A stretch of DNA of 41,582 nucleotides from Anaerolineae bacterium. GTDB lineage: Bacteria > Chloroflexota > Anaerolineae > JAAYZQ01. Shown piece by piece: positions 8,828 through 16,925 of this stretch (positions are counted from its first letter, which is position 1; the number at the start of each line of letters is the position of its first letter). The position numbers were made by a program, and so were the translations under genes. The notes beneath the pieces are model-generated. The model was given only the letters and a program-made list of their open reading frames with translations, had not been told where the DNA came from and made no database searches. The DNA lies in the NCBI GenBank assembly GCA_023544525.1, contig JAMJFU010000008.1:1-41582 (forward strand), written 5' to 3'.

Positions 8828-9278
8828 GGTGAGTGCTTGAGTGTATGTGGCCGCCCCTGGACCACCCGCTCGCATCGGGCGAGCTTTGTCTCTCGTCGTC
8901 AGTCGGTACCCACATAGTGCTGTGCTGCGATGCACGGCCAAGCAGCGTGTCGTTCCTCCGTGTTCGCGTCCCTTCCGAACCTGTCATCCGCCGATTGCGG
9001 CAAACCCAATTCGGCGACCTTGCATTGCCATAAGCGACGGCCCCGTCCTTGCTCTTCCTGGGGGGAACTGAGGTAGCTCCCTGCAGGCCCCTCAGCCAGT
9101 GCGATAAGCTCGATCTGGCTCAGGAGCCGTGTAATGGGATGGGAAAGTATACCACAAGGGGAACAGATGAGCAAATCTGCCCGTGTCTACCCGTATATCT
9201 GCTACAAGGGTCGATCTCCATGGAGGCGAATAGGAAATCCCCGGTCCTACGCTCCGGCAGCCGCTGGCGGCCAGCGTA
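8828..9278. other. Intergenic stretch with long leader of the secreted protein gene
   Basis: No coding region could be supported here on either strand. It holds a candidate promoter at 9146-9174 reading toward the secreted protein gene. If that promoter is used, the mRNA has a leader of about 325 bases. I saw no convincing riboswitch or strong hairpin in it. Confidence 0.5.
9146..9174 (-). promoter_or_regulatory. Candidate sigma-A promoter for the secreted VWA protein
   Basis: On the minus strand a TTGCTC hexamer (9169-9174) is followed by 17 bases and TATACT (9146-9151). The three bases before the -10 are TGG, an extended -10 element shared with other promoters in this window. The -35 is a partial match. 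Confidence 0.45.
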
Positions 9279-9944
9279 TCACTGCTGATCCTGGCCCACT
9301 GGATACACTGCCCCCTGGCTGCCATCCACGCGCACCCGCTCGCCCTCCTTCAGCGTTTGGGTGCCGGTCACCGTACCCATGACCGCCGGGATGCCATACT
9401 CGCGGGCCACGATGGCTGCGTGCGAGGCAGGCCCGCCGCTGTCCACGACGACCGCCGCTGCACGCTGAAAGAGGGGCGTCCACGCTGGGTTTGTGTAGGG
9501 GGCAACCAGCACCTCACCCGGGCAGAGCTTGCCGAATGCCGATGCATCCAGAACGACGCGCACTGGGCCTTCCACCACGCCAGGGCCGCCGGGTGTCCCA
9601 CGGACCAGTGCGTCGCCTTGAGCCCACCTTGATCTGACGAGGCGTGGGTCTACCAGCGGAGTGGCCTCCAGGTTGGCACGGATTGCCTGTCGCTGCACCA
9701 CAAGCGAGCGCTTCAGGTGCCGGCGCTCCACCTCCTTTGGCGGCTGATTCTCGCGGTACGCCAGGAACCACGAGAACACCAACAGGACGATCGGCCGCGC
9801 GCCGCGGGCCAGGGGGTAGAGCAGGCCAGTCCCAGAAAACTCGACATAACTAAGAAGGAGGACCGATGACAACAGCTGCGACCAACGCGACCAGGGGATA
9901 TCGAACGCCGGTACAGCACTGGATACGTTCGGTCTTCTGCTCAA
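9279..9944 (-). CDS. Orphan PEP-utilising-enzyme mobile (phosphohistidine swivel) domain, probable gene remnant
   Basis: The C-terminal part of this 221-residue frame is a complete swivelling phosphohistidine domain as found in pyruvate phosphate dikinase, PEP synthase and rifampicin phosphotransferase. It has G-E-V-L-V-A-P-Y-T-N-P-A-W-T-P-L-F, then S-G-G-P-A-S-H-A-A-I-V-A-R-E-Y-G-I-P-A-V, including the phospho-accepting histidine. About 45 residues before it (A-Y-R-E-N-Q-P-P-K-E-V-E-R and on) resemble the helical linker preceding the domain in those enzymes. The ATP-grasp and PEP-binding domains are absent. The first 55 residues look like translated non-coding DNA, so the true start is uncertain and this is more likely the 3' fragment of a decayed multidomain gene than a working stand-alone protein. 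I saw no ribosome binding site that settles a start. Confidence 0.55.
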   Translation of the reverse strand: MSRRPNVSSAVPAFDIPWSRWSQLLSSVLLLSYVEFSGTGLLYPLARGARPIVLLVFSWFLAYRENQPPKEVERRHLKRSLVVQRQAIRANLEATPLVDPRLVRSRWAQGDALVRGTPGGPGVVEGPVRVVLDASAFGKLCPGEVLVAPYTNPAWTPLFQRAAAVVVDSGGPASHAAIVAREYGIPAVMGTVTGTQTLKEGERVRVDGSQGAVYPVGQDQQ

Positions 9945-10268
9945 AGTTCAGCCCTGCATCGCGGTCGATGATTGAGCGAAGGGTCAGCTGTCACCAGGTC
10001 GCCAGCATGGTTGCGTTTTTCCCTGCTCGCTGCCGCATAAGGGCGGGCGCATTCTACCACTGTCGAGAGCACATCGCAAAAAACGCAGGGCAGCCTCAGG
10101 TGGCGGGTTCCAGTGCAATCTTCCGGGGGCTGGGATCTTCCGGGACGGAGCAGGGCAGCTTCTTGCACAGGCGCGAAAAACGCGAGAATACTCTTGACAC
10201 CGCCTCGCCAGGCTGATATACTGGATCTAGGCTTGTGCTGTTGCTGGAGAAACGAAAGGAGGCCGGCG
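9945..10268. other. Intergenic stretch upstream of the cytidylate-kinase-like gene
   Basis: No gene is supported in this region. Its right end carries the promoter and ribosome binding site of the downstream kinase gene. The left part may be decayed coding sequence of the PEP-utilising enzyme whose swivel domain lies at 9279-9944, but I could not recognise conserved motifs in it. Confidence 0.45.
10194..10222 (+). promoter_or_regulatory. Consensus sigma-A promoter of the cytidylate-kinase-like gene
   Basis: TTGACA at 10194-10199, a 17-base spacer and TATACT at 10217-10222 form a near-perfect sigma-A promoter. The triplet TGA before the -10 is an extended -10 element. A start site near 10229 would give a leader of about 40 bases with AAAGGAGG at 10256-10263. 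Confidence 0.85.
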
Positions 10269-11012
10269 ATGGCAGTCATCACCATCTCCCGTCAGCGGGG
10301 AAGCATGGGCTCGTATATTGCTCTGGAGGTCGCCCGTGAGTTAAACCTGCGCTACCTGGACCGCGAAATCCTCCAGTCCGTGGCGCGGGAGGCCGGGGTC
10401 GACGCCGAGGCGGTCGAAGCCCTTGAAGCGCGGGCCGGGCGGCTGGCCCGCACCCTCCACATATTGGGCGCACGGCCCAAGTTGCCGGCAGTGGCCAGTG
10501 CCTCGATACGGTCCGAAGAATCGCAAGAGGAGCGGGTCCAGGAGCTGATGATGCTCGAGGGCGTGAGCCAGGAGGTCGCCCTGGCCCGGCTGCGGTCCGC
10601 TCCGACCTCGGACTATGTACCGCAGCGAGACTACCTTGACCTGACCACCTCTGTCATCCTGGAGCAGGCGGCCCAGGGCAAGGCCATGATCGTGGGCCGC
10701 GGCGGCCAGATGATCCTCCGCGACAAGCCCGACGTCCTGCACGTCCAGGTGATCGCCCGCTTCGAGACGCGTGTGTACAACGTGATCGAGCGGGAGGAGG
10801 TCAAGTGGCGGGAGGCTGCCCACCGGGTCCGTCAGTCCGACGAGCAGCGGGCAGGCTACATGCGGCGCTTCTACAACGTCGACTGGCTCGACAGCAGCCT
10901 CTACGACCTCGTCATCAGCACCGACAAGATACCCATTGAGGTGGCTGTTGATACGGTCATCCGCGCTGCTTCGGCTTTGGGTTCTAAGGAGCTTCAAGGC
11001 CCTCAGGACTAG
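10269..11012 (+). CDS. Cytidylate kinase-like family protein
   Basis: This 247-residue cytoplasmic protein belongs to the cytidylate kinase-like (AAA_26-type) P-loop family. It opens with A-V-I-T-I-S-R-Q-R-G-S-M-G-S-Y-I-A, followed by L-N-L-R-Y-L-D-R-E-I-L, the usual strand after the P-loop. Later come M-I-V-G-R-G-G-Q and V-L-H-V-Q-V-I-A, then the R-x5-R-E-E lid region and Y-D-L-V-I-S-T-D-K-I at the end. The P-loop lacks the usual lysine, as is common in this subfamily, so nucleoside monophosphate kinase activity is not assured. The ATG at 10269 follows AAAGGAGG by five bases and a strong promoter by about 47 bases. Its 3' end overlaps the convergent metallopeptidase gene by 29 bases. It stands alone on its strand, so its physiological partner is unknown. 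Confidence 0.85.
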   Translation: MAVITISRQRGSMGSYIALEVARELNLRYLDREILQSVAREAGVDAEAVEALEARAGRLARTLHILGARPKLPAVASASIRSEESQEERVQELMMLEGVSQEVALARLRSAPTSDYVPQRDYLDLTTSVILEQAAQGKAMIVGRGGQMILRDKPDVLHVQVIARFETRVYNVIEREEVKWREAAHRVRQSDEQRAGYMRRFYNVDWLDSSLYDLVISTDKIPIEVAVDTVIRAASALGSKELQGPQD

Positions 11013-12990
11013 TGGGTGCCGTTTCGTAGCTGTAGGTCGCGGGCTCCGTCGTAAAAGGCGCCATGGCCGAGATGGCCAACACGGCGCGGTCGACGCCTGC
11101 ACCCAGCCCGCGCAGGGTCACCTCTCCCTGGTTCCCCTCGTCGAGGACCATCCTCCCGACCTGCGGGCTGGACCCTAGCGAGATCACCTGGACCAGAAAT
11201 CGCTGCGGTACCTTTTCGGTCACCCGCAGCCAGCCCTCTGCCAGCCAGCCCCCGTCTCCGCCCTCGACGTCGTCGGCATAACCCATCTCAGGGATGCTCA
11301 GGTCGTCGAGGCATAGCCCCGGGCGGGTCACAGTCTCGTCGGTGACCACCTCGAAGCGAACGAGGATCTCGCGGCCCGCATAGGGACTCAAGTCGAATAC
11401 CTCCTCGACCCAGGCCGCGCTGCTTCCGCCGCCGCTCCGTCCGGTGAACGCTGGGCCATAACTGTCCCTGCCCGGATTGGCGACCGTGGTGTGTTCATTG
11501 GCCAGCAGCGCCCACGTCTCGCCCGCGTCCGCCGAGACCGCTACATAGGCATAGTCATAGTCCTCTTCCAGGTCGTACCACATCCAGGCCTGGAGGGTCG
11601 CCTGTGACAGTCCGCCGAGGTCAAAGGCCCGGGTCAGAGTCGCATCACCCTCGTCGCCCCGCACCGTCCACCACTGGTACCTGCCACTGTGGACCTCGTT
11701 GCCGACGAGTGGCACCAGCGTGCTGCCGCTAAACCTGAACTGCAGGTCACCCTCGCCCTCCAACAAGACATAATCAGTCGCATACTGCTGCACCGATGCC
11801 CGCTGCTGGGTGGGGTGGGTCCGGTGGTCGGCGCTATGGCTCGGATTTTCCAGGCTCAGGCTGGCATACCCCGGTATCCCAGCGGCGTCCTCCCTGCCAT
11901 CCAGGTAATTGGCCACCACCCAGTCTGCGAACAGCTCGTCGAAGGTCTGCCCCGGATCGAACCTGGCCAGCGCGGCCTCAAAGCCGGCGGCGCCGTTGGC
12001 TGGCTCCGTCGCCAGCGCGCGCAGGGCCTCCTCGCCGTACCGCTCAAGGAAGTAGGCCAGAAACAGGTAGCTGGCACCATAGTGTGGGCCCGAGTCCTCC
12101 AGTTCGGGCCAGGTGGTCAGCTGCGTATCTGGCCGGGCCAGGAAGTGGAGGTCGGATCCCCCCACGTCGTAGCCGTTCAGGAGTGAAGCCAGCTCTGCAA
12201 GGCCCTCGTTGACCCACGTATCCTCGTCCCGGTCCATCTGCCATTGGATCATGTGCGCAAACTCGTGGGCCAGCACTCCGTCAAAATACTCATTGCCTGG
12301 CGGGGCGTTGTCCAGGTTGATGTAGAACATCTCGTGCTCGTTGGAATGGGGCCGGATCCGCGCGGGGTAGACGTCGGGCCCAGAGAAATAACCGGCAACG
12401 CCGGGTACCTGTCCCAGGTAGAGGTAGACGTGGGGATCGCCGTCTATGCCTGGGTTGGGCTCCGAGCCGAACAACCGCCGCGTAGTGGGGTAGGTACGCT
12501 CCTCAAAGTTGCGGGCTGAGCGCTCCAGAGCCCCTCGTGATACCTCCACCCCTTCCGCCACCCACCAGTAGGCGTGGGGGGTTTCATACTCGAGCCTGGC
12601 GGCTGCGGTGTAGTAGCTATTGGCCTGTATCTCGTGCACCCAGAACACCTTGCGGTCGCCGGGCTCATACGCGGGTGGTTCGCTGGGTTGGGGCACGTCC
12701 TCTGTCTGCGACAGACCCCCCAGGCGGTAGGCGAGATCGACCGGATCCCGCGCTGGCAGCCGGGCACCGGCCAGTGCCTGGAGCGTCTCCATCTCGGGTG
12801 CCACTGGTTGGCGTTGCGCGGGGGGCGTTGCCGGCGTAGGCTCCAGCGGCGCCTGCACCTGCGGTGGCTCATCCGGCTCCTCGCTTGCCCCGTCCCACAG
12901 AAAGCCCGCGATCCCCCAGACAGCCAGGGCACAGACGGCCACCAGCCCCAGGCCCAGTGCCAGGAAGAGGTACCAGCGTCGCCGGTTCAC
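10984..12990 (-). CDS. Membrane-anchored M6/immune-inhibitor-A-like metallopeptidase
   Basis: This 668-residue protein has a short basic N-terminus and a hydrophobic segment (about residues 6-31) acting as anchor or signal, then an acidic/Pro-rich linker (about 35-65). The catalytic region contains H-E-F-A-H at 242-246 and W-V-N-E-G-L-A-E at 259-266, a gluzincin-like H-E-x-x-H plus downstream Glu arrangement. Two beta-rich regions follow, one resembling the MAM/IMA-type module (Y-D-Y-A-Y-V-A-V-S-A-D-A-G-E-T-W and R-E-I-L-V-R-F-E-V). It is predicted to act on extracellular proteins. The GTG start at 12990 was preferred because GGGAGG lies five bases upstream; a TTG 15 bases earlier is possible. 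The first of the seven heptamer repeats upstream begins 26 bases before the start. It overlaps the convergent kinase gene by 29 bases. Confidence 0.85.
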   Translation of the reverse strand: MNRRRWYLFLALGLGLVAVCALAVWGIAGFLWDGASEEPDEPPQVQAPLEPTPATPPAQRQPVAPEMETLQALAGARLPARDPVDLAYRLGGLSQTEDVPQPSEPPAYEPGDRKVFWVHEIQANSYYTAAARLEYETPHAYWWVAEGVEVSRGALERSARNFEERTYPTTRRLFGSEPNPGIDGDPHVYLYLGQVPGVAGYFSGPDVYPARIRPHSNEHEMFYINLDNAPPGNEYFDGVLAHEFAHMIQWQMDRDEDTWVNEGLAELASLLNGYDVGGSDLHFLARPDTQLTTWPELEDSGPHYGASYLFLAYFLERYGEEALRALATEPANGAAGFEAALARFDPGQTFDELFADWVVANYLDGREDAAGIPGYASLSLENPSHSADHRTHPTQQRASVQQYATDYVLLEGEGDLQFRFSGSTLVPLVGNEVHSGRYQWWTVRGDEGDATLTRAFDLGGLSQATLQAWMWYDLEEDYDYAYVAVSADAGETWALLANEHTTVANPGRDSYGPAFTGRSGGGSSAAWVEEVFDLSPYAGREILVRFEVVTDETVTRPGLCLDDLSIPEMGYADDVEGGDGGWLAEGWLRVTEKVPQRFLVQVISLGSSPQVGRMVLDEGNQGEVTLRGLGAGVDRAVLAISAMAPFTTEPATYSYETAPTSPEGLEAP

Positions 12991-13015
12991 CGTCCTCCCT
13001 CCCAAACCCAGCCCT

Positions 13016-13064
13016 CCATCACCGATCTCAGATATCTAATCTCTGATCCCCAGTCCCTAGTCCC
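13016..13064. repeat. Degenerate 7-bp tandem repeat (seven units)
   Basis: The 49 bases divide exactly into seven heptamers with a shared pattern, roughly Y-A-G/A-T-C-Y-C on the plus strand (examples: CAGTCCC, TAGTCCC, TAATCTC, TGATCCC). On the minus strand the consensus is close to G-R-G-A-Y-T-R. The tract lies between the terminator of the V4R gene and the start of the metallopeptidase gene. It is too short and degenerate to be a CRISPR array and encodes no protein. Confidence 0.7.
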
Positions 13065-13066
13065 CC

Positions 13067-13121
13067 GCTCAAAAAGACAAACGGGATGCCGGCGACCCCT
13101 GGGCCAGGGTCATGCATCCCG
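13067..13121 (-). terminator. Intrinsic terminator after the V4R-domain gene
   Basis: On the minus strand an outer stem CGGGATGC/GCATCCCG (13114-13121 pairing with 13082-13089) encloses a second stem built on GACCC/GGGTC. It is followed by a T-rich run, GTTTGTCTTTTTG. It lies 60 bases downstream of the V4R gene stop and would end the ftsH-V4R transcript. Confidence 0.75.
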
Positions 13122-13180
13122 ATCCCCAAACAGGGCACGGCAGAGCCTTCCGCCGGCAACTGCCGCATGCCAGTGACTCG

Positions 13181-13828
13181 CTAGTCGATCGGTTCCTTAT
13201 AGATGACAAAATCGCAGGAGGGGTCGCCTGCCGCGGCACAGGTGACCTGAGCCATCTTGAATCGCCGGCCGCCGCTGCCCCAATCCAGCCCCTCGGTGAT
13301 GATGCCCAATGCCGCGTGGCAGATCGGTCCATCCGATTTTCGGCCCCAGCAGACGGGGCAGCGCTCGATCACATAGATGAAGCGATCGTCTGCCTCGCGC
13401 ACGTAGCTGATCTGGTCGCTGGCGGTGCTAAAGGCCTTGGCCATGGCTGCCAGCCCGACCTTCATCTTTAGCTTCAGGGGCAGCAGTCGAAAGGCCCGGT
13501 CCGCTACGCCCACCATGGGCCCAAAGTTCTTGAGGCCCTGGTCGAAGGCCTTCCGCCCGGCGCGCAGAGCCAGCGCCCGGCCGCCGCGCGGGCCGTACAT
13601 CATCTCCATCGCCTCGTTCAGGTGGGCAAAATCGGCGAAATCGAACTCCTTGGCCAGGTTGCCCGGCGGGAAGTGGTCGATCAGGTGCCGCATTCCGGCC
13701 AGGTTGAGGAGAGCTTTGGTGCCGTTTGGGCCCATGATCTCCTGGATGGCTTCCAGGTAGATCCGGGCGATGAGATTGGGATAGTAATAGCCACTCTTTT
13801 CGTATTTAGCTTCAATGCTGTTGTTCAT
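13181..13828 (-). CDS. V4R (4-vinyl reductase) domain protein
   Basis: This 215-residue protein carries a C-terminal V4R domain, a small-molecule binding fold seen in BchJ, XylR-type sensors and TRAPP Bet3 relatives. The domain is marked by R-F-I-Y-V-I-E-R-C-P-V-C-W-G-R and D-G-P-I-C-H-A-A-L-G, and ends with V-T-C-A-A-A-G-D-P-S-C-D-F. Cysteines at residues 157, 160, 170, 197 and 205 could bind a metal or be redox-active. The N-terminal 130 residues are helical and resemble the N-terminal part of other stand-alone V4R proteins. There is no HTH or output domain, so it may be a sensor that works through a partner. It lies 81 bases downstream of ftsH on the same strand and its transcript ends at the terminator at 13067-13121. 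The ligand is unknown. Confidence 0.8.
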   Translation of the reverse strand: MNNSIEAKYEKSGYYYPNLIARIYLEAIQEIMGPNGTKALLNLAGMRHLIDHFPPGNLAKEFDFADFAHLNEAMEMMYGPRGGRALALRAGRKAFDQGLKNFGPMVGVADRAFRLLPLKLKMKVGLAAMAKAFSTASDQISYVREADDRFIYVIERCPVCWGRKSDGPICHAALGIITEGLDWGSGGRRFKMAQVTCAAAGDPSCDFVIYKEPID

Positions 13829-13909
13829 TGTCTACCCCTGCTGGCCTTCCTGGAAGTTGCCCGCTTCCAGGAAAGCCCAAACCGGTTCTTGGCTTCTTTG
13901 TTCCCGGCC

Positions 13910-15733
13910 TCAGGCCGCTACGCCGGCGAGCAAGGCTTCGACGTCTTTCTCGCCCAGGGTCTCCTTCTGGATCAGCTGCTCTGCCAGCGTGTCCAGCACT
14001 TCGCGGTGCGTGCTCATGATGGCCAGCGCGCGCTGGTAGCCCACCTGGATGATGGCCCGTATCTCGCTGTCGATCTTGCGCGCCACCGACTCGCTATAGT
14101 TGCGGTGTTCCGACATGCTGCGCCCCAGGAAGACCAGCTCTTCCCGCTCGCCGTAGGTCAGGGGTCCCAACTCACTGCTCATGCCATATTCCACGACCAT
14201 CTTGCGCGCCAGTTCAGTCGCGCGCTCCAGGTCGTTGCTGGCGCCGGTGGTGGCGCGATTGAACACCACCTCTTCCGCGGCGCGTCCCCCCAACATCGTT
14301 ACGAGCTCGGCCTCGAACTTGGCCTTGTTGGCCAGGTAACGGTCCTCATCGGGCAAGATCATGGTGTAACCCCCGGCCATGCCCCGGGCAATAATCGTCA
14401 CCTTCCGGACCTTGTCGGCCTCAGGCGTCTTGGCCGCGGCCAGCGCGTGGCCGGCCTCGTGATAGGCCACCACCTCTTTCTCCTCGTCGGTGATGACCCG
14501 GCTGCGGCGTTCCGGCCCGGCGATGACCCGTTCCACCGCTTCCTGGAACTCGGCCTGGCCGATGGTCTTTCTGTTGCGCCGCGCAGCAAGGATGGCTGCC
14601 TCGTTGACCAGGCTCTCAATATCGGCTCCGACAAAGCCCGGCGTCTGGCGTGCCAGCGCTTCCAGGTCCACGTCACGGGCCAACGGCTTGCCACGGACGT
14701 GCACCTTCAGGATCTTGTGCCGTCCAGTCATGTCTGGCCGGTCCAGGACCACGCGCCGGTCAAAGCGGCCGGGCCGTAACAGGGCCGGATCGAGGATGTC
14801 GGGCCGGTTCGTTGCGGCGACGACGATGACGTTGGTGTCCGTGTCAAAGCCATCCATCTCGACCAGGATCTGGTTCAGCGTCTGCTCCCGCTCGTCGTGG
14901 GAACCACCCAGGCCGGCCCCCCGGTGCCGTCCCACGGCGTCGATCTCGTCCACAAAGACGATGCAGGGTGAGTTGCGCTTGGCCTGGTCAAACAGGTCGC
15001 GCACGCGGCTGGCGCCCACGCCCACAAACATCTCCACAAACTCCGAGCCCGAAATGGAAAAGAAGGGCACGCCCGCCTCACCCGAGACCGCCTTGGCCAT
15101 CAGCGTCTTGCCCGTCCCCGGGGCACCCATCAGGATCACGCCTTTTGGGATGCGGGCGCCGAGGGCGATGAATTTCTGTGGCTCCTTGAGGAACTCGACC
15201 ACCTCGGCCAGCTCCTGCTTGGCCTCTTCCACCCCAGCCACGTCCTCAAAGGTAACCGTTGGTTTCTCGCCGGAGAACATGCGTGCCCGGCTTTTGCCAA
15301 AAGACATGGCCTGGCTACCACTGCTCTGGGCCTGGCGAAAGATCACGAGGAAGAAAGCACTGACCAGGATCAGGGGCAGCACCCAGCTGAGGATGCCCAG
15401 CCAGCCAAAGAGGCCGCTGGCAGGGGCCACCTCGACCTCGACCTGGCTCAGCATCTCGGTGCTGACCCCCAAGTTGGCCATGATTTCGGCCAGATTCGAG
15501 CCTTCCTCCTTGTGGGAGAGCAGCTCCGTGCCGTCCGCCAACTCGATTTGGAGGATCTCGCCCTCAATCTGGATCCGCTCGACGTTCCCCTGTTTGACCT
15601 CGGTGGCCAGCTCCTGCAGCGAGATCACCTCGGGCTGCGGCTGGTTCATCGAGAACTGGTTGTAAAGAAAAACCACGACAAGCGCGGCCAGCACAAAATA
15701 GACTGCCCAGCGCATCAAATTCCTAGTGTCCAA
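13910..15733 (-). CDS. ftsH: ATP-dependent zinc metalloprotease FtsH (first copy)
   Basis: This 607-residue membrane AAA+ protease has a first TM at about residues 8-24, a periplasm-side domain, a second TM at about 112-132, then the AAA module. Walker A G-A-P-G-T-G-K-T is at 203-210, the pore motif F-V-G-V-G at 236-240, Walker B V-D-E-I-D-A at 261-266 and the second region of homology near 305-329. The zinc site H-E-A-G-H is at 425-429. All catalytic residues are present, so it should degrade membrane and soluble regulatory proteins. The TTG at 15733 follows GGAGGT by five bases and lies downstream of the promoter at 15763-15791, which excludes the longer frame starting at 15781. It is followed by the V4R gene. 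A second, clearly related ftsH lies at 20302-22107. Confidence 0.97.
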   Translation of the reverse strand: MDTRNLMRWAVYFVLAALVVVFLYNQFSMNQPQPEVISLQELATEVKQGNVERIQIEGEILQIELADGTELLSHKEEGSNLAEIMANLGVSTEMLSQVEVEVAPASGLFGWLGILSWVLPLILVSAFFLVIFRQAQSSGSQAMSFGKSRARMFSGEKPTVTFEDVAGVEEAKQELAEVVEFLKEPQKFIALGARIPKGVILMGAPGTGKTLMAKAVSGEAGVPFFSISGSEFVEMFVGVGASRVRDLFDQAKRNSPCIVFVDEIDAVGRHRGAGLGGSHDEREQTLNQILVEMDGFDTDTNVIVVAATNRPDILDPALLRPGRFDRRVVLDRPDMTGRHKILKVHVRGKPLARDVDLEALARQTPGFVGADIESLVNEAAILAARRNRKTIGQAEFQEAVERVIAGPERRSRVITDEEKEVVAYHEAGHALAAAKTPEADKVRKVTIIARGMAGGYTMILPDEDRYLANKAKFEAELVTMLGGRAAEEVVFNRATTGASNDLERATELARKMVVEYGMSSELGPLTYGEREELVFLGRSMSEHRNYSESVARKIDSEIRAIIQVGYQRALAIMSTHREVLDTLAEQLIQKETLGEKDVEALLAGVAA

Positions 15734-15762
15734 CTCTGACCTCCGTTTACTAGTCCGTCTCC

Positions 15763-15791
15763 ACTCTACCACAGAGGTCAAGGGGTGTCAA
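15763..15791 (-). promoter_or_regulatory. Promoter of the first ftsH gene
   Basis: On the minus strand TTGACA (15786-15791), a 17-base spacer and TAGAGT (15763-15768) are preceded by the extended -10 triplet TGG. The start site would fall near 15756, so translation must begin at the downstream TTG at 15733. A second TTGACC partly inside the spacer is probably incidental. Confidence 0.7.
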
Positions 15792-15938
15792 GTAATCCTG
15801 TTCACTTAATGGTAGAATTGGGGGGTGCAACCAGGTCCTGGGGGATGCCCTTCTCCTACAAAACGCGCATAGGCCCCGTCTTGGCCGCGCTGCCTTTGCC
15901 CTCTTTGGCCATCTGACGTCCGCCCTGTCCCAACGAGC

Positions 15939-16925
15939 CTATGCCTGCCGGGTACCGCTGCCCATGTCCTGGCCTGACACCTTCCTCTGCCCGCGGGCCA
16001 CGCCCACCCGCCTGCGGCGGCGCCACGACAACAGCAGCACACCGCCGATCACCAGGCCCGCCCCCAGCACCTGGCTGGGGGTCAGTCGCTCGCCCAGCAG
16101 GAAATAGGCGTACACGGCCACGAATGCGATCTCGCTCATGGCCAGGATGCTGGCCACGCTGGCTGGAAGCCTGCCCAGGGCAAAGGTATAGGCGGCAAAG
16201 GGCAGGATGGTGGACAGCATGATGAGGGCGGCAAACCAGGTCAGGGTCTGGCCGGGTACCGGCCAGGGCTGGGGCGTGAAGGCCTGGAACGGCAGCAGTA
16301 TCAGGGCAGCAACACCAAAGCCGTAGGTCAGGGCGGTCAGCGGGTTGTACGTCTCCCTGACTTTTTTGCCAAAGAGCGTCCAGCTAGCGTAGCTGATCGG
16401 GACGCCGAGCCCTACGAGCAGCCCACCGGCGGAGAGTTGGACCTGGCCCAAGACGTCGAGACCCGAGACCAGCACCGTGCCGGTGAAGGTCAGGAGGATG
16501 GCCACGATCTTGCGCCAGGTCAGCGACTCGCGCCACAGGAACCAGGCTACGATGGTCACGATGGCCGGCATGGCCGCTTGCTGGACCGTCGCGACAGCGG
16601 CCCCGTTTACAAAGACGGCCAGGTTCCAAAAGACGTGAAAGATGCCCAGGCTGGCGCCCAGGCCCACCAGCCAACGCAGATCGGCCCGCCGTATCCGCAG
16701 CCAGCGCCGGCGGAAGATGGCCAGGCCGGTCAGCAGGACGGTGAACGTGGTGATGTCCCGCCAGAAGGCCAGCGCCAGGGCCGAGATCTCGACCTCGGCC
16801 CCGATGAGCTTGACGAGGACGCCTGACGTGCCAAAGGCAGCCGAGGCCAGCACCATGGCCAGCACACCGACCAGCTCCGAGCTGACCGGTAGCCGGCCCT
16901 CTTCGACCGTGGCGGATTCACTCAC
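15939..16925 (-). CDS. EamA/DMT-superfamily transporter
   Basis: This 328-residue polytopic membrane protein has about ten hydrophobic segments arranged as two five-helix EamA repeats, the layout of drug/metabolite transporters such as RhaT and YdcZ relatives. The first repeat includes A-F-G-T-S-G-V-L-V-K and A-F-W-R-D-I-T, and the second includes A-S-W-T-L-F-G-K-K-V-R and the late G-E-R-L-T-P-S-Q-V-L-G-A-G-L-V-I-G-G. The C-terminus is basic and cytoplasmic. Its GTG start overlaps the stop of the corrinoid activator gene by four bases (GTGA), so the two are translationally coupled. That suggests it exports or imports a substrate or product of the corrinoid pathway, possibly a methylated amine, but this is inference. 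No terminator was clear downstream. Confidence 0.88.
   Translation of the reverse strand: MSESATVEEGRLPVSSELVGVLAMVLASAAFGTSGVLVKLIGAEVEISALALAFWRDITTFTVLLTGLAIFRRRWLRIRRADLRWLVGLGASLGIFHVFWNLAVFVNGAAVATVQQAAMPAIVTIVAWFLWRESLTWRKIVAILLTFTGTVLVSGLDVLGQVQLSAGGLLVGLGVPISYASWTLFGKKVRETYNPLTALTYGFGVAALILLPFQAFTPQPWPVPGQTLTWFAALIMLSTILPFAAYTFALGRLPASVASILAMSEIAFVAVYAYFLLGERLTPSQVLGAGLVIGGVLLLSWRRRRRVGVARGQRKVSGQDMGSGTRQA

Noticed and set aside
13016-13064. CRISPR array
   Set aside because: Units are seven bases, without spacers, and degenerate; no cas genes are nearby.
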